The position numbers were made by a program, and so were the translations under genes. Of a stretch of DNA of 64,000 bases, positions 10,389-21,168 are shown in pieces. Location: contig NC_016132.3 of NCBI RefSeq assembly GCF_000005505.3, positions 3,162,001-3,226,000 on the forward strand, written 5' to 3'. The notes beneath the pieces were generated by a model that worked only from the letters and a program-made list of their open reading frames with translations, had not been told where the DNA came from and made no database searches. Within the stretch, counting starts at the first letter, position 1; each line of letters opens with the position of its first letter. Source of the stretch: Brachypodium distachyon (Eukaryota > Streptophyta > Magnoliopsida > Poales > Poaceae).

Positions 10389-10844
10389 TCAAGCTTGCTC
10401 CTCCCCATCTTCTGCTTCCGTATCTTCCTCAGAGGCAGCCATCAACTCATCGAATTTGTCGCTCTTTCCTAACTCAATCTCGATCTGTGTGAATCAATCA
10501 ACAAGTCAGTTTCCTTATCTATAAATTCAATTTCCAACAGAAAGAACCAGCACATTGACGAACATGATTTAATCTTCTGACCTTGGCCTTTTGGAACAGG
10601 CAGCCTCTCGATTCGTCGTTTATTTCGACAGTGGATGTCCTAATCTCTACACAGGCCAAGATTAAAAAAAAGGGAGTGTTAAGAGTACAAAATGATGAAT
10701 CTGGAGGAATGAATATTGCAGCAATGCTGATAAAGATAAGATGACATAATCTGAAGTACAAGGAAAGAAGAAGGTTCTTACTCTTCTCAACAGTAAGGCC
10801 GTTGTTTTTCAGAATCTCCGCCACGGTCACAACCGTTGCAATGG
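10389..10844 (-). pseudogene. Alba-type gene, 5'-truncated duplicate
   Basis: Carries only the last three exons of an Alba nucleic-acid-binding protein: 10782-10844 (IATVVTVAEILKNNGLTVEK), 10582-10646 (TSTVEINDESRGCLFQKAK) and 10389-10484 (IEIELGKSDKFDELMAASEE to the stop). These match the complete gene at 18204-19800. Exons 1 and 2 are absent because the duplication border lies inside intron 2. The intron 2 acceptor that would feed the first remaining exon reads AT instead of AG on the minus strand (10845-10846). The remaining reading frames are open, with conservative changes such as RGRPF to RGCLF, so decay is mild. It could still be transcribed from a cryptic promoter, but a normal protein cannot be made. 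Confidence 0.9.
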
Positions 10845-11892
10845 ATGCAAACAAATCTTGGTTAGTTCTGACTTAAAAGGTACATATATATCTAGAAACA
10901 AAACATCAACACATGAACCCTAACTAGATGCAGGTGTGGCATTATTCCAGATGGCAGCCGGCAACAACGGTAAACATATGTAATCAGTCTTACTTAATAA
11001 AAAAATGATACTCCTATAGACCGGTGAAAGGGTTCCATGACGCATACTTCTGTTTTCCTACATCTAACTAAGTCAAATGGCTAAGGAAGCATTGTGGATA
11101 TCCCCATTGTTATATATGGAGATTATCTACCCGTGGTTGAAATGCGTCTGTAAAAAACCGGCCTAGTCGATCTGGCTGCATTCTTATGATTGCATTTTGC
11201 ATCCCCCAAAATTAGCATGCCGATCGAGGCAGAACGATCAGCGCCGCATATATGCTTCTCATGAATGTCAACGTATTCTGTGATGCACATGCAATGCTGG
11301 TGGATATGGATCCGCTGCAAACCCAATTTTCTGTGAAGAGAATACCTTAGCTCCTTTGGAGGAACAAAATTCCTCACATGTTACAAAATGCTTTAAAATT
11401 TTGTTGCATTTCTATTCCTGTTCTTTCTGTGAGCCATCAAGACAATTTTTGTGTGTGTTAATTTTTACAAGTGTAGGGCACATATAAAAATGATGCTACT
11501 TCTTAACCAAGAGTTCACTAAAACTCAGCCGAGAGTCGATTTCGTTACCTTTCAACACCATCGCATTCAACGCTGACAATTTCTGTAGGGTCAGCTTAAG
11601 ACAAATATCATTGTACGAGTTATTTCCGCTACATGACAATCAGAATCAAAAGAGTCTGTGACTGACTCTTACCTTTCGAGACCCCTTAGGTTGTTGTAGG
11701 ATTCGACAAGTCATGATTTTTCGGTATTGTGTTTTGGGAAAAGCAAAACCACTTGTATGAGTACAATCTTGTACTATCATCACCACACAATGTGCTTTGA
11801 CTTCCGTAGATCTTGTTTCCAATGATTTCCTTTTCCTGGCATTCATGGTTTTCATATCGTTGAGTCGTGTTGAGCTCGAGGAGTTGAGTCGA

Positions 11893-12713
11893 TGCTATGG
11901 CGACAACTGGGCGTTGGGCGTAATAATAATAAATAAATATATAATATTGCAGAAAATATGAAATTATACCTCATATGACAGGAAATATGAAATTATACAA
12001 TACCTCATATGACAGCAAATTAGGAGATTTAGCAATATAAGTAACAACTATCATTAGCATAAGTTCAACACAAATTAGGAGATATAGCATTAGGGACAAC
12101 AAATTAACCAATGTCTGAATTCCCAAAAGCTAGTTTCAGACAGCCACAGGGAAAATAAGAAGAGGGGGGAGCAGCAACAGAGCAGAGCATGGCAGCGGGG
12201 AGAGCAGCAGCAGAGGAAAATGCAGAAGTGCATATGACAGGGGCGCCGCGAGAGGTAGGAGCAGAGGGGGTGGCTCGAGAGGGTGGAGCAGAGAGGCGCG
12301 AGAGGGAGGAGCAGAGGAGCAGCGGCGCGAGAGGGAGAAGGGGAGAGAGGCGCGGGAGAGAGAAGCAGAAGAAGATGGAGGCTCGCCAGATTACCTCTCT
12401 TCCTCCCGATTCTCTCCTGCAGCTTCTCTCTCCCGCCTCCATGAATTCCGTCAATTTCTCCAATCTCCCTATTTCGTCTAGAAATTCCGTCAATTTGTCC
12501 AATCTCCATATTTCGTCCAGAAATCCCGCTAATCTCTCCAATTTCCCCCCGATTCCCTCCAAGAATGCTGACTATTTCTCCAATTCCCCCCGATTACCTC
12601 CCAAGAATCCCGCCAAATTCTCCAATTCCACTAGCGGGGCGTCCTTTTTCCTCCCGGGAGCCCGCCTATTCCTGGGCGTTTAGCCGACGCCCGTGCGCCT
12701 GGACGCCATAGCG
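11893..12713. mobile_element. Unclassified insertion with terminal inverted repeats
   Basis: Begins TGCTATGGCGACAACTGGGC and ends ACGCCCGTGCGCCTGGACGCCATAGC read in two parts (12688-12713); the ends form an imperfect ~26-bp inverted repeat. Absent from the same place in unit 1. The interior carries a GAG-rich stretch and a minisatellite. No transposase frame and no clear target-site duplication, so the class is not assigned. Confidence 0.5.
12440..12625. repeat. Degenerate ~36-bp tandem repeat
   Basis: About five degenerate units built on AATTCCGTCAATTTCTCC followed by AATCTCC and ATTTCGTC or CCCCCGATT. Lies inside the unclassified insertion. Confidence 0.6.
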
Positions 12714-13071
12714 CCGTTTAGCCGAAGACTAAATAACCAGGCTGGCATTCTTGTATTCCGCAGGAGACCTTTTTAACAGAGACGTGACATGCCCCACGGC
12801 ACATTTGGGTGGCCTTAATTACTATCAAGAGAAATCCCTTGACATTCAATTCATTCTAGAAGGGAAACGGTTTCACTTTTGGAAACGCAGGATCGCTTTG
12901 CATATATATTAATCAATTAAGTATATGCTGGCGAAAATAACTACATGGCATTCTCGGATTGCAGAAATCCTGTCGAAACAGCTTATCTCCCCTTTCAAAA
13001 AAAGAATGTAGCTATCGCCTATCCAGCCTAATAATTTAATTCGCACGAGAGTTCGTATGTGGGCGTGTGTG

Positions 13072-13079
13072 TATATATA
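13072..13079 (+). promoter_or_regulatory. TATA box of polygalacturonase 2
   Basis: TATATATA 88 bases before the ATG at 13167, the counterpart of the copy 1 box at 5693-5700, here with a longer leader. Confidence 0.55.
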
Positions 13080-13166
13080 CACAGACACACCCACGGCGTA
13101 CGTAGCAGTAGAAGAAGAATAGAGCATCGCATCATTAGGCATCCCCAGCTCTTCTTCATCCTCATC

Positions 13167-16100
13167 ATGGTATGTGTGTCGGTTCAGTTTTTACTTGAGT
13201 GTTTCATCGGATCAGCTACATTATGTTTTTGACTAATGGAAGTTTGAAACGGCAGGGGATTGGGGTAGGACGTACCTTCTTCGTGCTATTGCTTGTGTTG
13301 GCCGTTCGATCAGCGGCGGCGGCTCGATCGTCACCGGTGGCGGTGGCTGGGGAGAAGGCAGGGCAGCAGGGAAGATACAGCGTCTTAGATTTCCATGCTG
13401 CTGGGGATGGCAAGACAGATGATGCGCCGGTAACAGCTAGCGTAACCCACTCTCCATGATTCTGAACTTTCATGTCTGTCACATATCTCATCAGGTTTTT
13501 GTTCCTTTGTTCACCATCATGGAAAGGCGTTCCTGGAGGCATGGCAAGCAGCTTGCAGCGACGGCAGCTCGCCGATCTTGGTCATCCCTGGAGGACGGAC
13601 ATTCTTGCTGAGCAAAATCAGGTTTCAGGGGTCCTGCAAGTCGCCTATCACCGTACAGGTAACCAACCATCAACGACTGGTCCTGCAATAGAAGAAAATG
13701 AGCAAGAGATCTGAATTAGTATTCTGCAGCTGGACGGGAACATCGTGGCGCCAAACTACATTTGGACAGCGGAATCAGATAACCTCCTGACCTTCTACAG
13801 AATCGACAACTTGACGGTGGCTGGGAATGGCCAGATCGACGGCCGTGGCGCCATCTGGTGGACTTGCTACAACCAAAAGGTACATGTCGGCAGATAGCTG
13901 TTGTTGCTTCTTCATCTATCCCTTGGCCAACAATCTGACCTGTCTCTCACTTTGACTTTCACAGAGATGCACCCACCGGCCAATTGTAAGTACACACACA
14001 TTATCTCCTTCGGTTTCATTCTAGGAACTAGTCAGGTATGTGCAAACTCAGGCTTGTACATGCAAATCAGCTGCTGGCATTCGCAAGTTGCAACAATCTA
14101 TGGGTGAGAAACATACATCTGAAGGACAGCCCCGACAAGCACATGACCTTGTTCCGGTGCAGCCAGGTGCATGTTGACAGCGTCTCCGTTACTGCGCCAG
14201 CCGATAGTCCAAACACTGACGGGATTAACATGGGAAATTCTGACCATGTGTATATCTCGTCTTGCTCTTTCCAAACAGGTAAAGTCCTTTCACTGTGTAC
14301 ATGTAGATTATTGTATGTATATAGCCAAATCACTGTGTACATGTAGATCACTGTGTATATCTCGTCTTGCTCAGTCGATCAATCCATCTATAGCCAAATC
14401 CCGATCGATCCCTCCGTATTCTCAGCTCTCGTGAGTAATTTGGTTATTTGTGGGCCACACTGTGCCTAGTATTTGGCTGTCCTGGTTATGGCCTTTTGTT
14501 AGTTTTCCTATAGCTACAAATGGGATTTGTGTGGGTATGGGCTTTTGTTGGTTTTGCAGAAAATTACAGATTGGAAAAAGATAAATTGCAGTTGCAATTG
14601 AAAAGAAATTACAGTATGGTCCGTATAAAATTTGCAGTTGCAATTGCGGGTAGAAAAATTCCAGCTGCAATTACTATAAAATGCAGATCCGGGCTGATTT
14701 AAAAAAATGTAGATGCAGAAGCCAGCAATAATCATGAAGTAGAAGCCGACTGCAATTACCATAAAGCAGATACGGAAGCCAGCAAAATTACAGATCAAAA
14801 AAGGAAAAAAATTGCACTTTCAAATGTAAAGAAATTCCAGTATGATCCGTATAAAATTTGCACTTTTGTGGGTAAAAGAAATTGCAGCTGCAATTACCAT
14901 AAATTGCAGAGCCGGCTGATTTTAAAAAATGCAGGATGCAAAAACACAAAAAAAAAACTTGCGGTCCGGACCAATGCAAAAAGCAGATGCAGAAGCCAGC
15001 AAAATTAAAGATCGAATAGAGAAAATATTGCAGCTGCAATTGAAAAAGAAATTACGGTATGGTCCATATAAATAATTGGACTTACAACTGCGGGTAAAAA
15101 ATGCAGCTGCAATTACCATAAATTGTAGAGACGGCTGATTTGGAAAAATGCAGATACAAAAGAAACCAAAAAAAACCACACGGCCCGTGGGGCCCGAAAC
15201 CCCCACCACCCTCGCAGACCAACGAACAACAGGTAGAAACACATGCAAAAGGACAGCGTGAATCGCGAAGTACATCCGACGGCGCCCGACCCGTCGACTG
15301 AGAATATGAAAATCCAAGCGAGTGCTGCCTAGCTATTCCGTTTTAAAAAAATCTCAAGACAACCAACCATGTTGAACACTAAAAGTGAAAACAATAGAGC
15401 AAGAAAAAAATGCAATAATTTTATGTACCGTTTTAATTTTTTTGCAGATGAAAAATATAATTGTTTCAACTGTCCCAACCTAATACAGAAAATAAGACCC
15501 ACAAAAGAGACCAAAAAGCCCAACCGCAGATACACAAAAGCCTGCAGTAGCCCTGACCACGAGGCCCAAGAAAGGTCCAAGCAACAACGTGGAACACAAT
15601 CGATCGATCTCCAGGCGATCTGAGAATCAACTACCCACGCATCGACTGAGAAAAGCAAATTATCAGGCAACTGATCCCCAGGAAAACCGATAACTTAAAC
15701 AAGTGATGAAATGCAAGGATTTTATCAGTTGATGTAAGCTATATTTGGCTCCCTTTAATGACAGAATGTGTGAGTACTGACATTGGACAAATGCAGGAGA
15801 CGATTGTGTATCAATTTTGTCGGGCACCACTGATGTTAATGTCACCAACACCACCTGTGGGCCTGGTCATGGCATCAGGTACAATTGTACAACCATTTGT
15901 GTAGGCCTGTGATGAATACTGACCAAATACTGATACTCTTCTGTAGTAACATAACATACATTGAGCTAAGAAGCTTTCTGATCTTATCTAGTGTCGGAAG
16001 CCTTGGAGGTGCCAATGTGATAGCATTGGTGGAAAGAATTACAGTATCCAATTGCAGCTTCGTTGGAACTTTGACCGGTGTGAGGATCAAATCGTGGCAG

Positions 16101-16717
16101 GTATGAACTTAAGCAGCATCTACACTTGCATATAGTTTGCAAGTTATTTACTGATGGTTGCATATTGGGTCAAAAGAACTGATGGTTTGCAACTGCACAT
16201 ATCATAAGCTACCTGTAAATCATAGACATATACACCATGCCCAATTATAATATGAGGTTATGAATGCAGGGAGGAATGGGAAAAGCAAACGGATTCCTTT
16301 TTGAGAACCTCAAGATGACTGCAGTACGAATTCCTATTGACATCGACCAGTTTTATTGTCCGCAGGGAAACTGTCCAACAAAGGTAAAATCTAGTGCACT
16401 CATCGTTACATTGACTACTTAACGAATAACATCCTCAAGGACAAAGGTTGAAGCATGCCTGCACCTGGCTGTGTTTGTAGGATGGGGGTGTGTCCATAAC
16501 CGACGCACGTTTTGTCAACATCCATGGGACATCCGCTGATAAACAGGCCATCCAAATTTTGTGCAGCCAAAGTGTGCCGTGCCGTGGCATCTATCTCGAC
16601 GATGTTACCCTCTATTGGGATAAACAAAATTCCCAAGCACAGTCAAAAGTTCTAAATGCCGAAGGAACCATCGTGGGCGATGTGGTACCTGAAGTGCAGC
16701 TCGGGATACAACAGTAG
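13167..16717 (+). CDS. Polygalacturonase (GH28), copy 2
   Basis: Tandem paralogue of the gene at 5752-7968, also 409 residues and ten exons: 13167-13169, 13256-13429, 13527-13658, 13730-13879, 13965-13985, 14071-14278, 15797-15878, 15992-16100, 16270-16383, 16481-16717. Every splice site and exon phase is kept; exon 2 is three codons longer and exons 8 and 10 are one and two codons shorter. Catalytic motifs SPNTDG, GDDC, GPGHGIS and RIK are all intact, so it should encode an active pectin-cleaving enzyme. Intron 6 is about 1.5 kb against 170 bases in copy 1, because of a repeat-rich insertion. Exon differences from copy 1 are mostly substitutions, and a stretch around intron 3 is identical. 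The ATG-only first exon is conserved. Confidence 0.92.
14320..15690. mobile_element. Repeat-rich insertion in polygalacturonase 2 intron 6
   Basis: Absent from copy 1, whose intron 6 is 170 bases. Between about 14560 and 15130 it consists of variants of GCAGTTGCAATTG, AAAGAAATTACAGTATGGTCC, GCAGATGCAGAAGCCAGC and CAGCTGCAATTACCATAA, in units of roughly 120-250 bases. CGTCGACTGAGAA near 15291 and ATCGACTGAGAAAA near 15642 resemble motifs at the ends of the insertion in the cytochrome b5 reductase intron. No coding capacity; class not identified. Borders are approximate. Confidence 0.65.
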
Positions 16718-16936
16718 CAAGTAGTCTCCATTGTTAGCATGCATAGGGCACGTACATACTAAGAAGCAGTGAATTGCTTCCTTGGACGAGTCTCATGTAA
16801 ATAAGGTGCAGCAGCACTTTACAATGTTTATATTGATGGTTGATATTACCGTACCTTGCATTCCCATGTGTATACAAGTTCTAAATTATGTATGGTCATC
16901 ATATACGCAAAGCATTGAGGTGCTGGTGAATCAGTT

Positions 16937-17405
16937 TCAGAGTATCTCACACAATTCTGTCTCTGAGCTAACAAACACGGCGTACCTGACGATTCTGCTT
17001 CTGCCGGGGCCGTGCTCCCGCACGAACCGGACGCCGCCTTGCAGAGGTTGCACACGCCTGCGTAATAGCACAGGCACGGAGAGTCAGCTTGCGAACTGCG
17101 GGGAATTAATAAGCTGTTAGCTGTGGATTCGCGGTGGCGGAGAACACCGAAGGGATATGGGTGGGGCGCACCGTCGAAGAGCATGATGGGCCGGGCGCCG
17201 CGTCGGAGGGCTAGAAGAACTCGGCGTCCGTGGCGGCCACCACCGGATCCGCCCGCGCGCCGCCCGCCGCCGCCGACGCGGCCACCCGCAAGCTCGCCCG
17301 CTGTCCCCGCCCGCGTCGTCCTCCTCCTGCGGGTTGAGGTTGCTGTCGCTGGAGCAGCGGCAGGACGGAGGGCGGGTAGTAGCCGCAGGAGTAGTGCGCT
17401 GCCAT
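16937..17405 (-). pseudogene. DCC oxidoreductase pseudogene (unit 2)
   Basis: Decayed duplicate of the gene at 8178-9067. The first exon keeps MAAHYSCGYYPPSVLP through VVAATDAEFF. A CAG to TAG change then gives a stop (17211-17213), and a short insertion just after it shifts the frame before ARPIMLFDG. The next exon has a one-base deletion close to the CNLC region. Most of exon 2, all of exon 3 and part of exon 4 are missing, removed by a deletion joined at GTACC (16982-16986). The stop-codon end of exon 4 survives at 16937-16939. The upstream ATG near 17422 is out of frame with the old start. Several independent lesions make function very unlikely. Confidence 0.92.
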
Positions 17406-17702
17406 GGTCTTTGGTCGCCATCTTCAGTTCTTCTCCTCTGGTGCAATTGATGCGCTGCACCTGGTCACTTGTCGCAACTTCCGTCCAGTCTCGCCGGACG
17501 AACAACTGGTGCGCATTAGGATTTGGTACTCTGGATTCTTCTTTCTGGGCTCATTTCCTGTGAGGTTTCCGCATTCCAGATGGAGTTTCACTTTCAGCCT
17601 TTCAGGTTAGAGGTTACAGGGTCGGGCATGTTTGGTTGGTTTGTAGCAGGATTTTACAGTACATTTCTCTAATAAGCCGTTGTAATCCAGATGTCCACGT
17701 GC

Positions 17703-17823
17703 TCACTCCCTACCATATTAAGTGACTTTTTATTACATGTTTACATCCATATTTAGGGATCCATATTTATATTTAGACATTCATATTTAGACAAATTTGA
17801 GTCACATAATATGGGACTGAGTA
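17703..17823. mobile_element. Stowaway-like MITE
   Basis: Starts CACTCCCTACCATATTAAGT and ends GAGTCACATAATATGGGACT with the matching inverted end; interior TTTTTATTACATG as in the copy at 48.0 kb. Confidence 0.65.
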
Positions 17824-18203
17824 GAATAATTGTTGAGCTAAAGAGAGAAATAAAAAATGTTAGCAAACCAGTCGGAAATAAGAACAGCCATTTGGTCAGC
17901 AGCTCATTGACAATAGCAGGAGCAAACGGAGATGTCTAGAACACATACTGTCATCAGCCAAAGCTGATGAGCTTACACACGCTACTTTAAAAACCAATCA
18001 GCGGTTTGGGGAAAGAAATATAAAAGATGTCAAACCGCAAAACAGATTATCATCAGCCAGCGAGATTACGCACAATGCCACCAACAAATACAAGTTAAAC
18101 AAGAACAGACCCATTCATCATCATAGTCTCATATGACAGTTTTAAACAACAATAACAAACTACAGAAACAGCAGGAACAAGAGGTGGTGGCTACTGGTCC
18201 TTT

Positions 18204-19800
18204 TCAAGCATGTTCCTCCCCTTCTTCGGCTTCCCTATCTTCCGCGGCGGCAGCCATCAACTCATCGAATTTTTCGCTCTTTCCTAACTCAATCTCGATC
18301 TGTATGAATCAATCAACAAGTCAGTTTCCTTATCTGAAGTAGAATTTCCAGCGGAAGGAACTGGCATATTGACAAACATAGAAATGAGAAGCACTGCCAA
18401 TAACAACATGGTGTAATCTTCTGACCTTGGCCTTTTGAAACGGGCGGCCTCTTGATTCATCGTTTATTTCAACAGTGGATGTCCTAATCTCTACACAGGT
18501 CAAGATTAATCAGGGGTTAATAGTACATAATGACGAATCTTGATGATTGACTATTGCAGCAATGCTGATCAATATAAGATGATGAGACATAATCTGAAGT
18601 TACAAGGAAAGAAGGTTCTTACTCTTCTCAACAGCAAGGCCGTTGTTTTTCAGAATCTCTGCCACGGTCACAACCGTTGCAATCGCTGCAAACAGATCTT
18701 GGTTAGTACTGACTTAAAAGGCACAGATCTATCTAGAAAGAAAACATCAACCCATGAACCCTAACTAGATGCAGCTGTGCCATTAGTCCAGATGGCCTTC
18801 AACAGTAACAGCAAACATATGTAATCAGTATTAATTAATAAAATAAATGGTACTCCCTCCGGCCGGAATAACTTGTCGCAGATTTCGGCCGGAGGGAGTA
18901 CACTTTTTTCATACTAAGTCAAAGGGCACATGATTTCAGGAAGTATTGTGGACATCCCCATTGTTACATATGGAGATTATTCAGGGGCAAGATACAAGAG
19001 GTCACCTAGTAGATAATCCGATTAACTTTACACAGCTGAATATAAATTGTGCAGTTATGCAAACTGGCAGCATATCCCATAATGTTTTAGGGAAATATCA
19101 TAGGGGGGAAATGCTAGAGTACATCTTCGATCAAAGAGGCTATACCTTTTCAAAAACTGGCAACATCACAGTATAGCGTACATGTTAGGGTTTAAGCAAA
19201 TGACTACATAGTTTGGGGATCCAGCAGTTCATAAAGTCTTGGATCAAGCAGTTAACTACACAATATAAGCCGGGCATTCTTTGATCGTGCACATTCGCTT
19301 ATGACCAAATAGTTTCTGGATCAAATTCGTTCATAACAGGCAGACATCTTATCCTAAAAACTGTGAACACAGCAATACAGCATACCGGCTGGAGATAATA
19401 TCAGGCGGCGATACTAAAAAAAAAAACAATCTCCCAACCAACAACTCAGAGTATAAGGGAGACGCACCCATCCCTAGCGCGGAGAGCTCAACGTCGCCGT
19501 GCTGCTGCATATACCTCTGCAACCAACAAATCAGGCAAAAATCGTCTCAGGAAACCCACGACGAGGACCGAGACCGGGCCATCTAGGGCACGGGGAGGAG
19601 GAGGAGGAGGAGCGCGGTACCTTGGCGAGGTTGACATAGAAGAAGAGGGGCTTCTTCGTGTTGGACACCTGGATGCGGTTGCTGCTGCTGTTGGTGCCCC
19701 TCCTCTGCTGCCCCTCCGCGGCGCCGCCGGGCGGCGCCGCCGCCTCCCCGTCCTGCACGGCGAGGGCCCTCACCCCCTCCGTGATCTCCTCCACCGCCAT
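18204..19800 (-). CDS. Alba-type DNA/RNA-binding protein
   Basis: Five-exon gene for a 150-residue Alba-domain protein close to Arabidopsis At2g34160. Plant Alba proteins bind RNA or DNA (R-loops, mRNA) in nucleus and cytoplasm. Exons from the 5' end: 19621-19800, 19468-19516, 18623-18685, 18426-18490, 18204-18299; all GT-AG, total in frame. The N-terminus MAVEEITEGVR is followed by an Ala/Gly-rich linker, then the Alba fold: NRIQVSNTKKPLFFYVNLAK, RYMQQHGDVELSALGM, ATVVTVAEILKNNGLAVEK, TSTVEINDESRG and FQKAKIEIELGKSEKFDELM. The acidic tail ends EEGEEHA. This is the only complete copy; the one at 10389 lost its first two exons in the duplication. Intron 2 (18686-19467) contains the right border of the duplicated block and a tiny Stowaway. 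Confidence 0.93.
18853..18898. mobile_element. Very short Stowaway element (46 bp)
   Basis: CTCCCTCCGGCCGGAA at the left and TTTCGGCCGGAGGGAG at the right form near-perfect 16-bp inverted ends, flanked by TA on both sides (18851-18852, 18899-18900). Located in Alba intron 2, in the stretch where unit 1 reads GATACTCCTATAGACCGG. Confidence 0.75.
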
Positions 19801-20609
19801 GTGTGCTGTGCTTTGCTGCGATGCGCCGCAAACGAAGATGGGATGGGTTGAGGAGTTTCGACCTAGGTTCAAGGTTCTAGTCTCCCCCACGTTTGCGTGC
19901 TGGTGTTCGTGGAGGGGACGGCTGGACGGTGGCGGCGTTTGCACTTGAGAGGACGGATGGACGGTGACGGAGGGTTGGGGCGGCCCAGCAAGCGCGTGAC
20001 CTACTTTGTTGGGCTTTCTCCTTTCAGTGGCTGCGAATCTGCGATGGGCCTCTCGTTGTATGGTGGTCCGTAGAGCTCGAAAGATTAAAGCGTTGGCCCG
20101 TGAAGAAATAAATCAAAGCCCATATATCCTGGTACAGAGTTCGTTTGGTTTGGTTTTAAAAAAAGGTTCGTAAATGAATGCACCTACAAAACTGCAATCA
20201 TGTTCTCAAAAAAAAAACTGCAATCCGGGAGGTGTGGGCACGCCATGCCATGTTAAGGGTCTAGTTCATTTGCATGATTTTGAAAACATAGAAATATGAA
20301 AATCGTAAAAATGAAATGGCATGCCATATTGAGTCATGCAGGAATCTAAAATTATAGGGTCGCGTAATGTTAATGGAATTTATTGCGCCCAGGGAAAATA
20401 CAGGGAAATACTTGATCGATTAGGTACTAGACGCAATTGTCCTATAAGCAAAATATATATATAAGGTTGGACCTCATGTAATTTTTTCTTTTGAATTGCA
20501 TGCAAATTAGCCCATAAGAAAAATTCATATAGTTTCAAATCCTGCAATTCGAACGAGCTGTAGAAAATTTTCTTATGAATATAATCATTCAAATTTTCTT
20601 GCATCAAAG

Positions 20610-21165
20610 AGTCCAAAGGTGAGTGCACAATGCCATTTGTGCGGGCCAAGGGCGGGGAAGGATATCTCCCATCTCCTCTTTCAACGTGTGCCAGGGAGGT
20701 GCGGGCAAACAGTGTCTTACAGAACTCGTCGTCGAGGCGTGCGAATCGGGCAGGGTAGATTCAGCGATGTTGGAGTTTTTTGTTACCCTCTCCATTTAGA
20801 GTGATTGATCTACCTGACAAGGTACCGGAGATGGTGGTCACAACATGCTGATATCTGGTGTGAGCGTTGCAAGTTTGTTAATGGTGAAATTTTGCAATCC
20901 TCTCGACAATCAGCATTCGCCATTGGTGCCTTGATTTGAAACTTTGCCTCAACTAAGGTGATTTTCAAACAACATGGCTCGGGTAAACAATCTTTGTGTG
21001 AACCTTAATGTGGAAGCACCATTTGATATTGACTCTTTAAGCAGAAGACGGAGACAATTATCAAGGACAAATACCGGTGTTGTTGTGTTGGTTATAAACT
21101 AATCTAGAAGCCGGGCTTTTTGGGAGATGTTGAATCGCATGGGCCTTTGCTCTTTGGATTTGACT
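20610..21165 (+). mobile_element. LINE-type retrotransposon relic (zf-RVT region)
   Basis: The plus strand translates to pieces such as QCHLCG, GKDISHLLFQ, CGQTVSYRT and, further on, WCERCKFVNGEI, which resemble the zinc-binding tail (zf-RVT) found after the reverse transcriptase of plant LINEs. Frames are broken by stops, so it is dead. Support is from the C-x-x-C-G and D-I-S-H-L-L-F-Q pattern only. Confidence 0.5.
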
Positions 21166-21168
21166 TAG

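Larger units (their letters stand above)
3871..11126. repeat. Segmental tandem duplication, unit 1 (~7.26 kb)
   Basis: Same order and orientation as 11127-18980: ATS3 3' flank, polygalacturonase (+), DCC oxidoreductase (-), Alba (-). Left border is inferred from GTACGCGTGATTGCAATGCG at 3872 aligning with CTACCCGTGGTTGAAATGCG at 11127. Right border is where similarity to Alba intron 2 stops, after GGAGATTAT at 11126 (matching 18980). Confidence 0.88.
11127..13166. other. Intergenic, start of duplicated unit 2
   Basis: The first ~260 bases repeat the ATS3 3' flank (compare 3871-4140). From about 11380 to 12815 it is unrelated to unit 1 and is mostly the inverted-repeat element and low-complexity sequence described separately. 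From about 12818 (ATCAAGAGAAATCCCTTGAC) it matches the polygalacturonase upstream region of unit 1 again. A TATA box lies at 13072-13079. No gene seen. Confidence 0.55.
11127..18980. repeat. Segmental tandem duplication, unit 2 (~7.85 kb)
   Basis: Second copy of the ATS3-3'-flank / polygalacturonase / DCC / Alba block. It differs from unit 1 by an ~820-bp inverted-repeat-bordered insertion near 11893-12713, an insertion of about 1.35 kb in polygalacturonase intron 6, a ~450-bp deletion in the DCC gene, and a 46-bp Stowaway in Alba intron 2. Confidence 0.88.

Noticed and set aside
12104..12683. Overlapping frames of 139-164 codons on both strands
   Set aside because: They are in a GAG-rich and tandem-repeat interior of an insertion absent from the sister unit.
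14422..15317. Hydrophobic Phe/Cys/Ile-rich frames on the minus strand
   Set aside because: They arise from the GCAATT/AAATTGCAG repeats of the intron insertion, not from a membrane protein gene.
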